From the NCBI RefSeq assembly GCF_040675465.1, contig NZ_JBFAPA010000019.1, forward strand, positions 186,001-250,000: a stretch of DNA of 64,000 nt, written 5' to 3'. Within the stretch, counting starts at the first letter, position 1; each line of letters opens with the position of its first letter. Position numbers and translations under genes: made by a program. Shown piece by piece: positions 42,218 to 50,881 of this stretch. This stretch comes from Kibdelosporangium sp040675465 (GTDB lineage: Bacteria; Actinomycetota; Actinomycetes; Mycobacteriales; Pseudonocardiaceae). The notes under the pieces were generated by a model, which worked only from the letters and a program-made list of their open reading frames with translations, had not been told where the DNA came from and made no database searches.

Positions 42218-45200
42218 TCAGGTCGGGTAATCCCCGACCGGGGCTGCCACCTCCGCGAGCCGGGCCGCCGAACGGTCCCGCCAGGTCACGCAGCCCATCT
42301 CGCTGTTGTGCCGGACCGCCTTGCGCAGCAACGTGATCGCCAGCCCGGTCCGGCCCGCGGTAAAGGCGGCCTCGCCGAGGAAGTGGTCGATGGAGCCCCA
42401 GCAGAGGATCGCCGAGCCGCTGGTGACGCTGCGGCCGGTGTACCGCAGCAGCCGGTCCAACGCGTACTGGCAGGACGCCACGTCACCGCACAGCGCCCAG
42501 GCGTACGTGCGCAGGACCATTTGCACCAGCCACAACCAGTCCATCGGTGGTTCCGGCACCTTCGCGGCGGGTCGGCAGATGGCCCGGGCAGCGGCCAGAT
42601 CACCTTGCAGGGCAAGCAAAAGGCCGAGATGCTCGGGACCGAACGGGCTGCCCGGTTCGTTGTGGTCGCGCAACATCTGCTGTGCCTCACCGTACTTGCC
42701 CTCGTCGATCAGCCACGACACGATCTGGCTGGTCAGCGCGGCCGCCGAACCCCACACCGTCTGCCGGTGCAGCTCGTAGGCCTGCCGGGACAGGCGGACC
42801 GCGGCTTCCGTGTCCCCGGCCAGCCCGGCGCGCATCGCCGTCCACCACCGCAGGTGCACGTCGACCTCGGGCAGCTGGATCCGCCGGTTGGCCTCGGCAC
42901 ACGCGTCGACGTCGGCCTGGGCGGCGGGCATGTCACCGGCCTCGAGCGACGTCAGTGCCCGGCGCAACAGCACGCGCGGGGTCCAGTCCAGGCCGACGCT
43001 GGGCGCCAGCGCGACCTGCTCGGACACGATCTGCTGGCGTTCGGTCAGGGTGTCCGCGTGCCGGATGGCTTGGTGGCGCAGGTGCAGCGCGCGCATCAGC
43101 AGGCCGGGATCGCCGAGCCGGCGCGCCATCGCGATCGCCTCGGCCGACGGCTGGTCCGGTTCGCCGGTGTCCGGCCCGGTCTCGAAGTACTGCTCGGTCG
43201 CGATGGCCGCGAGGGAAAGACAACGCAGCGGCGAGTCCTCCGGCGGCAGCAACCGGACCGCCTCGTGCAACGCTTCCAGCACAGGGTGTTCGACGGCCCG
43301 GTACTCGCGCATCGACCAGAACGCCTCGGTGCTGTACGTGGTGGCGGCGACCGCGAGCGCTTGCGGGTCGTCCAGCCGCGAGGCGAGACCGATCGCGCGC
43401 CGCAACACCGCGGAAGCCTGTTCCTGCAAGCCCGCGCGGCAGCTCGTGCGGCCCAGCCGGACCAGCAGCTCGAACAATCTCCTAGTCTCGGCAGCGTTCC
43501 GCGGCGCGGCATAGTGGTCGATGACCTCGACAACCGCGGCGAACAGCGTCGCCGCGTGCTGGTGCGCGTGCACGCGTTCGGCCCGTTCGGCGGCGGCCTG
43601 ACCGGCGGCGATGGCCTCCTCCGCATGCCCGACGCTCGTGGCCGCCAGCCAGTGGAACGCCACCGCGTCGAGCATGTCGTTGTCCGGGAAGTGCGGCACC
43701 CGCCGCGCCAGCACGGCCGCGACACTCGCGTGCCACTGCGCCAGCCGCAACTGGGACACCGACGACCGGAGGGTGTCGCGCACCAGGGCGTGGCCGAACC
43801 GGTACCGGCCGGGCGTCGTACTGTCGATCACCAGGCCCCACCGCAGCGCCGCCTCCAACACCTCCGACAGCGTGTCGGCGGGCAGGGCGGAGGCCTCCGC
43901 CAGGATCGCGGCCTCGAACTCCTCGCCGATCACGGCCGCCGCGACCAGGACCGGCGCGGCCTTCTCCGGCAGTCTGCGCAGCCGGTGCTGGATGAGGTCG
44001 CGGGTGCCGTGCGGCAGCGCGTCGGCGAGCGATCCCGGGTTCCCCTTGGGCAGCAACCGGGCCAGTTCGACCACGTGGAACGGGTTTCCGCCGGACCGCT
44101 GGTGGATCACCCTGGTGGCGTCCGGATGCCCCGAGTCCGGCCACCCGGTCAGCACCTCGGCGACCTCCGCCTCGGTGAGCCGCCGCAACGGCCACCTCGT
44201 CACCCACCGGCCGGTGAGCTGGGCGACCAGCCCGGCGACGGGTTCGCCCAGGTCGGCGCCGTCCCGGGTGGCCGCGAGCAGCAGCAGCGGCAGCTCGGGC
44301 AGCATGGTCGTGAGCACCCGCAACACGAGGATCGAGTCGGGGTCGGCCCAGTGCAGGTCATCCAGGATCACCAGCAGCGGGTGGCGCCGGGCCGCCGCCG
44401 CGATCACCTCGACGATCGCCGTGTGCAGGCGGGTCTCGTGCAGCTGCGTGGCCCAGCCGACGTCCAACAGCATCCCAAGTCCGGCTTTGCCTGCCAGCTC
44501 ACGTAACTCCGGGTCGGCGTCGCCGATCAGCGAGCGCAGGATCGAGACCCACGGCCAGAACGCCGGAGTACCCTCCCCGTCCGGGCAACGGCCCAGCACC
44601 ACGGAAAACCCTTGTGCCGGGCCCATTTCCGCGGCGGCCTCGGTGACCCGGGTCTTGCCGATCCCCGGCTCCCCCGTCACCAGGAACATCTGCCCCTGTC
44701 CCGCGCCGGCCGACGTGAGCGCCCGCTCGACCGACCGCAGCACATCCAGGCGGCCGGGCAGGTCCGGCGCGGTGATCTCCACCGCCTGGATCTCCAGAGT
44801 GGGAGCTGAGAGGTCGAGGCGGGGATCCTGGTTCAGGATCTCGTGTTCCAGGCGGCGCAGCCCGGCGCTGGGCTCGACACCGACTTCCGTCACGAGTGCG
44901 TGCCGGGCCTCGCGCAACGCCGCCAACGCGTCGGCTTGCCTGCCACTGCGGTACAACGCGAGGGCGAGCATCTCCCATCGCCGTTCCCGCAACGGTTCCG
45001 CGGTGACCAGCGCCCTCAATTCAATGGCTGCCTTGGCGGGACGGCCGACCGCGAGCTCGGCGTCCATCCGGTCCTCCTGGGCCGCCAGCCGCAGCTGTTC
45101 CAGCCCAGCCGCAGCGGTGGCCGCGAACGCATCGCAGGCGAACTCACCGAACGCGGGCCCACGCCACAGGTCCAGTGCCTCGTCGAGATCGTTCAACGCA

Positions 45201-45574
45201 TCCAACGGCCGCCCGTTCGCCCGCGCGGCAGCAGCGGAGGCCACCAGCTGCCGGAACCGGTCCGCGTCCAACTCCCCCGGCTTCACCACCAGCCGGTACC
45301 CCAACGGGGAACTGGAAAGAACCGTCTCCGCGGCCCTCGGCGCCCGCCCCGGCTCCAACGCCCGCCGCAGATTGGCGACATACACCCGCAACGTCCCAAC
45401 CGCAGTAGCAGGCGCCCCGTCCTCCCACACCGCGTCCACCAGCTGCGGCACCGGCACCGGCGCCCCCGGTTGCACCAACAGCGCCGCGAGCACCCGTCGT
45501 TGTTTGGCGCCGCCAAGTTCGATGACCCGGTCCTCCGCGTGCACCCCGATCGCGCCCAGCACCGTCCACCACAT
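42218..45574 (-). CDS. Large AfsR-like regulator: OmpR-type HTH, BTAD, AAA, TPR
   Basis: About 1118 aa from ATG 45574 (MWWTVLGAIGV), the usual family start; a GTG at 45583 is possible. Winged helix: LGGAKQRRVLAALLVQPGA and LRVYVANLRRALE; BTAD domain to residue ~250; AAA domain with Walker A TGEPGIGKTRVTEAA and Walker B LLVILDDLHWADPDS; then ~700 residues of helical repeats. These proteins are ATP-controlled activators of secondary metabolism. It lies 67 bp upstream of the smaller AfsR-like gene on the same strand, so the two may be co-transcribed. Confidence 0.88.
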   Translation of the reverse strand: MWWTVLGAIGVHAEDRVIELGGAKQRRVLAALLVQPGAPVPVPQLVDAVWEDGAPATAVGTLRVYVANLRRALEPGRAPRAAETVLSSSPLGYRLVVKPGELDADRFRQLVASAAAARANGRPLDALNDLDEALDLWRGPAFGEFACDAFAATAAAGLEQLRLAAQEDRMDAELAVGRPAKAAIELRALVTAEPLRERRWEMLALALYRSGRQADALAALREARHALVTEVGVEPSAGLRRLEHEILNQDPRLDLSAPTLEIQAVEITAPDLPGRLDVLRSVERALTSAGAGQGQMFLVTGEPGIGKTRVTEAAAEMGPAQGFSVVLGRCPDGEGTPAFWPWVSILRSLIGDADPELRELAGKAGLGMLLDVGWATQLHETRLHTAIVEVIAAAARRHPLLVILDDLHWADPDSILVLRVLTTMLPELPLLLLAATRDGADLGEPVAGLVAQLTGRWVTRWPLRRLTEAEVAEVLTGWPDSGHPDATRVIHQRSGGNPFHVVELARLLPKGNPGSLADALPHGTRDLIQHRLRRLPEKAAPVLVAAAVIGEEFEAAILAEASALPADTLSEVLEAALRWGLVIDSTTPGRYRFGHALVRDTLRSSVSQLRLAQWHASVAAVLARRVPHFPDNDMLDAVAFHWLAATSVGHAEEAIAAGQAAAERAERVHAHQHAATLFAAVVEVIDHYAAPRNAAETRRLFELLVRLGRTSCRAGLQEQASAVLRRAIGLASRLDDPQALAVAATTYSTEAFWSMREYRAVEHPVLEALHEAVRLLPPEDSPLRCLSLAAIATEQYFETGPDTGEPDQPSAEAIAMARRLGDPGLLMRALHLRHQAIRHADTLTERQQIVSEQVALAPSVGLDWTPRVLLRRALTSLEAGDMPAAQADVDACAEANRRIQLPEVDVHLRWWTAMRAGLAGDTEAAVRLSRQAYELHRQTVWGSAAALTSQIVSWLIDEGKYGEAQQMLRDHNEPGSPFGPEHLGLLLALQGDLAAARAICRPAAKVPEPPMDWLWLVQMVLRTYAWALCGDVASCQYALDRLLRYTGRSVTSGSAILCWGSIDHFLGEAAFTAGRTGLAITLLRKAVRHNSEMGCVTWRDRSAARLAEVAAPVGDYPT

Positions 45575-45660
45575 GATCACCACGATATCGAGCCGCGAGC
45601 ACCCGACGACTACGACGTTATGGTCAATTCCGGTCCGTCATCCGAGGCCGCGCAAGCACA

Positions 45661-45689
45661 TCCGGCGGGCGGCTGTCCCGCCCGCCGGA
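45661..45689 (-). terminator. Terminator of the Endo H-like gene
   Basis: 12-bp perfect stem (tccggcgggcgg / ccgcccgccgga) with a 5-nt loop, 8 nt beyond the stop on the minus strand. It also faces the upstream region of the large AfsR-like gene. Confidence 0.65.
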
Positions 45690-45697
45690 CGCGTCCG

Positions 45698-46585
45698 CTA
45701 CCTCGTGAAGACGGCGTTGGCGCCGTACAGCTCCTTGGTGAAGGAGGAGATGTAGGTGTGCGAGTCGGCGGCGGTGAGGTTGTAGGTCAGGTAGACGCCG
45801 TAACCCTCGCTCTTGGTGCGTTTCGCGAGGCTGGCGGCGGTGCTGGTGGAGGTGGCGTTGATCTGGACGGCCGCTGGGGAGAGGTTGGCTTTGGGCAGGG
45901 CGATGTTCGGGACACTCCACGTGCCGTAGTAGGGGTTCCAGGCGTAGTTGAACTTCGAGGTGATGTTCACGCCGCCGTAGGACAACCGCGTCGCTGCGGG
46001 GCCGATGTTGTACAGCGTGATGAGTTTGCTGGGCATCGCGGCGCGCAATGCCGTGACGAGGTAGACGAACGAGCTCGCGTTCGGCTGTCCGGTGCCGTTG
46101 TTGCCGTACTCGGCGTACTCGTCGTCGAAGTCGATACCGTCCAGGCCGTACTTGGCCACGGCGTCGGACAGCTGCTTCGCGAAGGCCTCGGCGGCCTGCT
46201 TGGACGGGAAATTGGCGAACCCGGCGCCCTGGTGGTTGCCGAGGATGGACAGCGTGACCTTGATGCCCTTGGCCTGCAGGGGCCGGACCTGGGTGGCCAC
46301 GTTGTCCAGCACGCGCTGCACGTTCGGGTTGAAGTACAGGTAGGCCGACTTCTTCGCGGTGTCGTAGTTGATGTTGGCGGCGAAGATCACGCCGATGTCG
46401 AACACGTTGCCGCCGCCGTTGGCCAGCGTGTACTTGCCCACGTTCAGCATGCTCTCGTTGTTCACTTCGACGTACGCCACGCAGATGGGTCCGGTCTTCG
46501 CGATGGCGGCCGCCGGGCTCGCTGTCACGCCGGCCAGCAGCGCGACAGCGGCCACGAGCGGGCCGATCCGGCTGATTCCGAGCAC
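45698..46585 (-). CDS. Secreted GH18 endo-beta-N-acetylglucosaminidase, Endo H-like
   Basis: 295 aa, GTG 46585 with gggag upstream. The signal peptide is residues 1-~27 (IGPLVAAVALLAGVTASPAAA). The body matches Endo H of streptomycetes closely by eye: the catalytic DxxDxDxE motif in LDGIDFDDEYAEYG, then LYNIGPAATRLSYGG and NYAWNPYYGTW. Endo H hydrolyses the chitobiose core of high-mannose N-glycans, so this enzyme probably scavenges glycans from eukaryotic glycoproteins. It is a single gene with its own terminator. Confidence 0.9.
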   Translation of the reverse strand: MLGISRIGPLVAAVALLAGVTASPAAAIAKTGPICVAYVEVNNESMLNVGKYTLANGGGNVFDIGVIFAANINYDTAKKSAYLYFNPNVQRVLDNVATQVRPLQAKGIKVTLSILGNHQGAGFANFPSKQAAEAFAKQLSDAVAKYGLDGIDFDDEYAEYGNNGTGQPNASSFVYLVTALRAAMPSKLITLYNIGPAATRLSYGGVNITSKFNYAWNPYYGTWSVPNIALPKANLSPAAVQINATSTSTAASLAKRTKSEGYGVYLTYNLTAADSHTYISSFTKELYGANAVFTR

Positions 46586-46730
46586 TGTTGATCAACTCCC
46601 GTCGACTGGGGTTGGCAGGGTCAACAGATCCAATGAACCAGCACGCGAGTCATGCCGTCCATCGGCCCTGCGGCGTCTGTCCGGTGAGTTGTCCACGCGG
46701 CGAGGCCGGGGATTTGATCGAGCGAGAACC

Positions 46731-47393
46731 TCAGGTCGCGCGGACCAGTCCGGACTGGTACGCGAACACGACGAGCTGGGCTCGGTCCCGAGCGCCGACC
46801 TTGGTCATCGCCCGGGAGATGTGGGTGCGGGCGGTGGCGACGCTGATCACCAGGCGGTCGGCGATCTCGTGGTTGGTCAGGCCTTGCGCGGCCATGGCGG
46901 TCACTTCGCGTTCGCGGTCGGTCAGCTCGTTGATCAGGGCGGTCTGCGCCGGGGTGCGGTGGGGTGTGGACACGAACTCGGCGATCAGGCGGCGGGTCAC
47001 GCTGGGCGACAGGAGGGCCTCTCCGGCGGCGACGACCCGGACCGCGTGCCGCAGGTCGTCGGGTTCCACGTCCTTGACCAGGAACCCACTCGCACCCGCC
47101 CGCAGCGCGGCGAACACGTACTCGTCGATCTCGAAGGTCGTCAGGACCACCACCCGGACGTTGCCCAGCGACGGGTGGGCGCAGATCTCGCGGGTGGCCT
47201 CGATGCCGTCGAGCACCGGCATCCGGATGTCCATCAGCATGATGTCCGGCCGGGTCCGCAGGGCCAGCTCGACGGCGGCGCGGCCGTCCGCCGCCTCGCC
47301 GACCACGTCGATGTCCGGGGTGTTGTCCAGCAACGACCGGAAGCCCGCACGGACCAGCGCCTGGTCGTCGGCCAACGCCAACCGCACGGTCAT
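46731..47393 (-). CDS. NarL/LuxR-family response regulator
   Basis: 220 aa, ATG 47393 overlapping the kinase stop by 4 nt. Receiver: acidic pair in LALADDQALVRAGF, phospho-acceptor Asp in IMLMDIRMPVLDG, Thr in VVLTTFE, Lys in GASGFLVKD. The C-terminal LuxR helix-turn-helix is LTDREREVTAMAAQGLTNHE, then SVATARTHISRAMTK. It is the cognate partner of the histidine kinase at 47390-48514 and probably controls the oxidase operon in which it lies. Confidence 0.92.
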   Translation of the reverse strand: MTVRLALADDQALVRAGFRSLLDNTPDIDVVGEAADGRAAVELALRTRPDIMLMDIRMPVLDGIEATREICAHPSLGNVRVVVLTTFEIDEYVFAALRAGASGFLVKDVEPDDLRHAVRVVAAGEALLSPSVTRRLIAEFVSTPHRTPAQTALINELTDREREVTAMAAQGLTNHEIADRLVISVATARTHISRAMTKVGARDRAQLVVFAYQSGLVRAT

Positions 47394-48514
47394 CGGGCCG
47401 CTCCCAGGTCCAGCCGGGCCGTCACGGCGAATCCCCCGCCCGGTGCCGGACCGGCTTCGAACCTACCGCCGGCCGCGCGGACGCGTTCACGCATCCCGAT
47501 CATGCCGTGACCGATGGCAAGCTCGGTGGCGACCGCCGTCCCGTTGTCGGTCACCTCGACCACCAAGGAGTCCGGCTCTCGGGTGATCCGGACGGTCGCG
47601 GTCGTCGCGTGGGCGTGCCTGATCACGTTGGTCAAAGCCTCCTGGATGATGCGGTAGGCCGCGAGCTCGACACCGGTGGGGATGTCGTCGACGGCTCCGG
47701 TCGTCACGAGATCGGCCTGGACACCGGCGCTGCGGGCGAGCGCCACCAGGTTCGGTACCTGGTCGAGCCGGGGCTGCGGATCCGATGACTCAGCCGCCTG
47801 GTTGTCGCGCAGGACCCGCAGGGTGCTGTGCAGCTCGGCCATGGCGTCCTTGGCCGCGCCGCGGATCGTGCGCAGCGCGGACTCGGTCTGCTCCGGCCGC
47901 GCGGGCAGGGCGTCCAGCGCGGCCGCGGCCTGCACGTTGATCAGCGTGATGGTGTGGGCCAGGACGTCGTGCAGCTCGCGGGCGATGGTGAACCGTTCGT
48001 CGGCCAGGCGCCGCTCGGACTCCTGGGTGATCCGCCGGAGCTGCTCGGCGGCGGCGACCATGCGGGCGCGTTTGGCCTCGGCCAGCGCGACCACGGCCGC
48101 GAGGCTGATCGCCGTCCCGCTGACCGCGTCGAGGTTGATCCCGCTCGGCGGCAGCGGCGGCACCATCGAGATCACCGGCACACCCAACGCCACCGCGGTG
48201 CCGACCGCCAGGGACCGGCGGCTGGTCCCTTCGCTGACCAAGGTGTAGCAGGCGGGATAGACGGCGATGGCAATGGCGAGCCCGGTGTACCCGATCAGGT
48301 TGTACGCCAGGCAGATCACCAGAATCACCACGGCGACCGCCAGCGGCGCCCGGTGGCGCCACAGCAGCGGCAGGATCGCGAGCAACGACAACGCGAGAGC
48401 GCCCCAGAGCGGCGGCACCGGCTGCGTCGTCTCCGCGTACTCGCCGATCGTGCCCAGGACGCTGACGATCGTGGTCGCGCCGAGCGTCAACGCCTCGGCG
48501 AGGTGGCGCCTCAT
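47390..48514 (-). CDS. NarL-type sensor histidine kinase
   Basis: 374 aa from ATG 48514, which has agggagg upstream; a GTG at 48529 would overlap the oxidase stop by 4 nt. About five N-terminal membrane helices (LWGALALSLLAILPLLW, LAVAVVILVICLAYNLIGYT and others) form the sensor. HisKA_3 phospho-acceptor: FTIARELHDVLAHTITLINV; the HATPase has N-box IIQEALTNVIRHAHAT and G-box VEVTDNGTA. It is coupled to its response regulator by a 4-nt overlap. The signal is unknown; copper or redox stress is a guess from the adjacent oxidase. Confidence 0.9.
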   Translation of the reverse strand: MRRHLAEALTLGATTIVSVLGTIGEYAETTQPVPPLWGALALSLLAILPLLWRHRAPLAVAVVILVICLAYNLIGYTGLAIAIAVYPACYTLVSEGTSRRSLAVGTAVALGVPVISMVPPLPPSGINLDAVSGTAISLAAVVALAEAKRARMVAAAEQLRRITQESERRLADERFTIARELHDVLAHTITLINVQAAAALDALPARPEQTESALRTIRGAAKDAMAELHSTLRVLRDNQAAESSDPQPRLDQVPNLVALARSAGVQADLVTTGAVDDIPTGVELAAYRIIQEALTNVIRHAHATTATVRITREPDSLVVEVTDNGTAVATELAIGHGMIGMRERVRAAGGRFEAGPAPGGGFAVTARLDLGAAR

Positions 48515-48525
48515 CCCGCCCTCCC

Positions 48526-49995
48526 TCACACGACGGTCACCGTGGCCATCATGGCCATGTCCTCATGTTCCAGATTGTGACAGTGCAGCACGTACCGTCC
48601 TTTGTAGCCGGTGAACCGCACGATCACCTCGGCCAGTTCGGCAGGTCGCAGATCGATGGTGTCCTTCCAGCCGACGTCGGCGGGCCCGGGATCGAGTCCG
48701 TTGCGCGACAGTACCTGGAACGGCACCAGGTGCAGGTGGACCGGGTGGTGGAAGTCGGTGACGAACCGCCAGATCTCGCACGCGCCCAGCCGCGGGGTGG
48801 CGATCGGCCGGGCCGGGTCGAACACCTGGCCGTTGATGCTCCAGTACTTCGGTCCACGCTGGAAGGTGAAGTCCCGGACCACCTCGGCCTCGGCCCGGTC
48901 CAGCCTGGGCACGGTGCTCAACCGTGCGGGGACGCTGGTGTGGTCTGGGATCGGTCCGCCGACCCGGAACCGCATCACCACGGCTGTGCCGCCGGACCCG
49001 AGCTGGTTGGTCAGCGTGATCTCCTGGTGGGCGTGGGCGGTGAAGTCGACGATCACGTCGAACCGTTCCGCGGGCGCGACATCCAGGGTGTCGTGGCTCA
49101 CCGGCCGGTCGAGCAGGCCGCCGTCCGATCCTATTTGGACGATCGGCAGGCCGAGGGCGAACCGGTAGCGGCGGGCGTTGGACGCGTTGAGCAACCGGAG
49201 GCGGTACCGGCACGCGTGTACGTCGGCCACCGGCCAGGGCGCGCCGTTCACCAGGATCACGTCCCCCAGCGCGCCGTCCGATTCGGAGTAGCGGAACTCG
49301 CCATCCTGGTCGAACGACCGGTCCACGACCATCAGCGGGATGTCCCGGTCGCCCGATGGCAGCGGCAGGGCGGTCTCCTCGGCGTCGCGGATGATGTGGA
49401 ACCCCGCCAGCCCGTTCCAGACGTCCATGCCGGTCGCGCCCATCCGGTGGTCGTGGTACCAGAGCGTGGCCGCGCGCTGTGTCATCGGGTAGACGTAGTC
49501 GCGGGAACCGACCGTGGTGACCGCCATCGGATCGTCGGCCATGTCACTGTGGCCTGCGTGCCCCTCTGGGAATACCAAGTCTGTTGGGAAGCCGTCGCTC
49601 GCGGAAGGCACGTGGCCGCCGTGGAGGTGGTTGACAGTCGGGATCGGCAGTTTGTTGACGCGGCGGACGACCGTGGGGCGGCCGGACTGCGAAAAGATGG
49701 TGGGGCCGGGGAATGTGCCGTCCGGTCCCCAGATCCGGGTCCTGGTGCCCGGAATGATCTCACGGTCGGCGACCTGGTCGGTGATCTCGTAGTAGTCCGC
49801 GCCAGGATGGTCAGGATGGCTTTGCGGCGATAGGATCCGTGGGATGGGTAGCCGGGTCTGGAACGGCGTCGGCAGCGGAAGTTGGCTTGGTATCAACGTT
49901 CCCGCCTCCTCGGTGCCGCTGAGCACCGGGATGCCCACACCCAAGGCCACCGCGCCACCGAGATACGCCAGCATCTGCCGCCGGTTGATCGTCAC
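48526..49995 (-). CDS. Multicopper oxidase (CotA/bilirubin-oxidase type)
   Basis: 489 aa from GTG 49995, which overlaps the upstream stop (gtga). The N-terminus (INRRQMLAYLGGAVALGVG) has twin arginines and a hydrophobic stretch, so Tat export is likely. Copper ligands are complete: VNHLHGGH, LWYHDHRMG, HHPVHLHLVPF and HCHNLEHEDMAM (the T1 His-Cys-His...Met set). The enzyme should oxidise phenols, bilirubin-like compounds or metals with O2. It is the second gene of a four-gene coupled operon with a membrane protein and a two-component system. Confidence 0.9.
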   Translation of the reverse strand: MTINRRQMLAYLGGAVALGVGIPVLSGTEEAGTLIPSQLPLPTPFQTRLPIPRILSPQSHPDHPGADYYEITDQVADREIIPGTRTRIWGPDGTFPGPTIFSQSGRPTVVRRVNKLPIPTVNHLHGGHVPSASDGFPTDLVFPEGHAGHSDMADDPMAVTTVGSRDYVYPMTQRAATLWYHDHRMGATGMDVWNGLAGFHIIRDAEETALPLPSGDRDIPLMVVDRSFDQDGEFRYSESDGALGDVILVNGAPWPVADVHACRYRLRLLNASNARRYRFALGLPIVQIGSDGGLLDRPVSHDTLDVAPAERFDVIVDFTAHAHQEITLTNQLGSGGTAVVMRFRVGGPIPDHTSVPARLSTVPRLDRAEAEVVRDFTFQRGPKYWSINGQVFDPARPIATPRLGACEIWRFVTDFHHPVHLHLVPFQVLSRNGLDPGPADVGWKDTIDLRPAELAEVIVRFTGYKGRYVLHCHNLEHEDMAMMATVTVV

Positions 49996-50381
49996 CTGCG
50001 CCACGCCCAGACGGTGAGCATTGTGGACAGCACGATGATCGCCACACCCAACGGGATGTGCACACCCAGCATCCGGTCGAAGCCCAGGACGATCTGCAGC
50101 ACGATCAGTCCACTCAGGATCGACGTGAACACCACCAGATGGCCCGGCGCGTGCTTTTTGCGCCAGGCGATCACCGCCGCGGCGATCAGCACGAACGACA
50201 GGATCGCCACGCCATCGGTGCCGTTGAACCGATGCGCCGACAACATGCCGAAATCCCCGGACAGGAACCGGCCGGCGAGGATCGCCTGCGCGTAGGCATC
50301 GACCGCCAGCAACGTCGTGAGAACCCTGAACAACCACCAGACCCATGGCCGGGCCGCGGTGTCCTGTCGAGCGGTGAGCAT
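49992..50381 (-). CDS. Small four-helix membrane protein
   Basis: 129 aa, ATG 50381. Four hydrophobic helices are visible (VWWLFRVLTTLLAVDAYAQA, VAILSFVLIAAAVIAW, LVVFTSILSGLIVLQIVLG, LGVAIIVLSTMLTVWAW), with His in the loops (SAHRFNG, KKHAPGHL, GVHIPLG) that could bind heme or copper. The gene is coupled to the multicopper oxidase by a 4-nt overlap. It may anchor or supply electrons to the oxidase (inference). Confidence 0.75.
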   Translation of the reverse strand: MLTARQDTAARPWVWWLFRVLTTLLAVDAYAQAILAGRFLSGDFGMLSAHRFNGTDGVAILSFVLIAAAVIAWRKKHAPGHLVVFTSILSGLIVLQIVLGFDRMLGVHIPLGVAIIVLSTMLTVWAWRR

Positions 50382-50433
50382 GGGCCAAGCGTGCCGGGAA
50401 ACCGCAGGTCAACGCGTCGGCCCAGGACATGAT

Positions 50434-50461
50434 CCGGCCTACTGGATCCCCCGTAGGCCGG
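50434..50461. promoter_or_regulatory. Hairpin upstream of the oxidase operon
   Basis: ccggcctac and its complement gtaggccgg flank a 10-nt loop, 53 bp upstream of the operon's first start codon and 85 bp past the stop of the next gene. It could be a terminator for that gene or an operator for the oxidase operon. Confidence 0.35.
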
Positions 50462-50545
50462 TCGCGCCCGAACTACGGCGATTACGGTAGCCACCCCAGC
50501 GCGAACAAGTGGCTGCTCGCGCTGGTCCGCTTGACGAACCCGGCG

Positions 50546-50881
50546 TCAGCTCGTGAAGTCGTCGGGGCGGAGGATGAGGGTGGTGGCCTCACCGGCGCGG
50601 TTGAGTTCGGCGAGGACGGTCACGCCGCGCTGGCCGTCGCCCGGTTCGGTGTCCGGGAATACTGCTCGGCGGGCGCCGGAGGGGGCTCTGGGGAGTTCGC
50701 GGGAAGGGCCGAAACCTGCGGAAAGGTCTTGCAGGGCAACGGGTTCGGTGAACTCCACGCGGACATGGTCCAGCCCGCCGCCGGGGCCGTGCACCACCCG
50801 GACGGATGGCGGCGCGTCGTCGCTGACGGTGCCGGTCGCGTGGACCAGCGAACGCAACATGACCAGCTCATCGATGTTCAC
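50546..50881 (-). CDS. 111-aa hypothetical protein coupled to the HExxH protein
   Basis: GTG 50881 overlaps the upstream stop by 4 nt (gtga). The protein starts MNIDELVMLRSLVHATG and contains beta-strand-like stretches (LDHVRVEFTEPVALQDL, VTVLAELNRAGEATTLIL). I do not recognise a family and see no membrane or signal sequence. The coupling suggests that it works with the 415-aa protein, perhaps as chaperone or inhibitor (inference). Confidence 0.65.
   Translation of the reverse strand: MNIDELVMLRSLVHATGTVSDDAPPSVRVVHGPGGGLDHVRVEFTEPVALQDLSAGFGPSRELPRAPSGARRAVFPDTEPGDGQRGVTVLAELNRAGEATTLILRPDDFTS

Noticed and set aside
42308..44506. Plus-strand frames of up to 732 codons
   Set aside because: Antisense to the large AfsR-like regulator.
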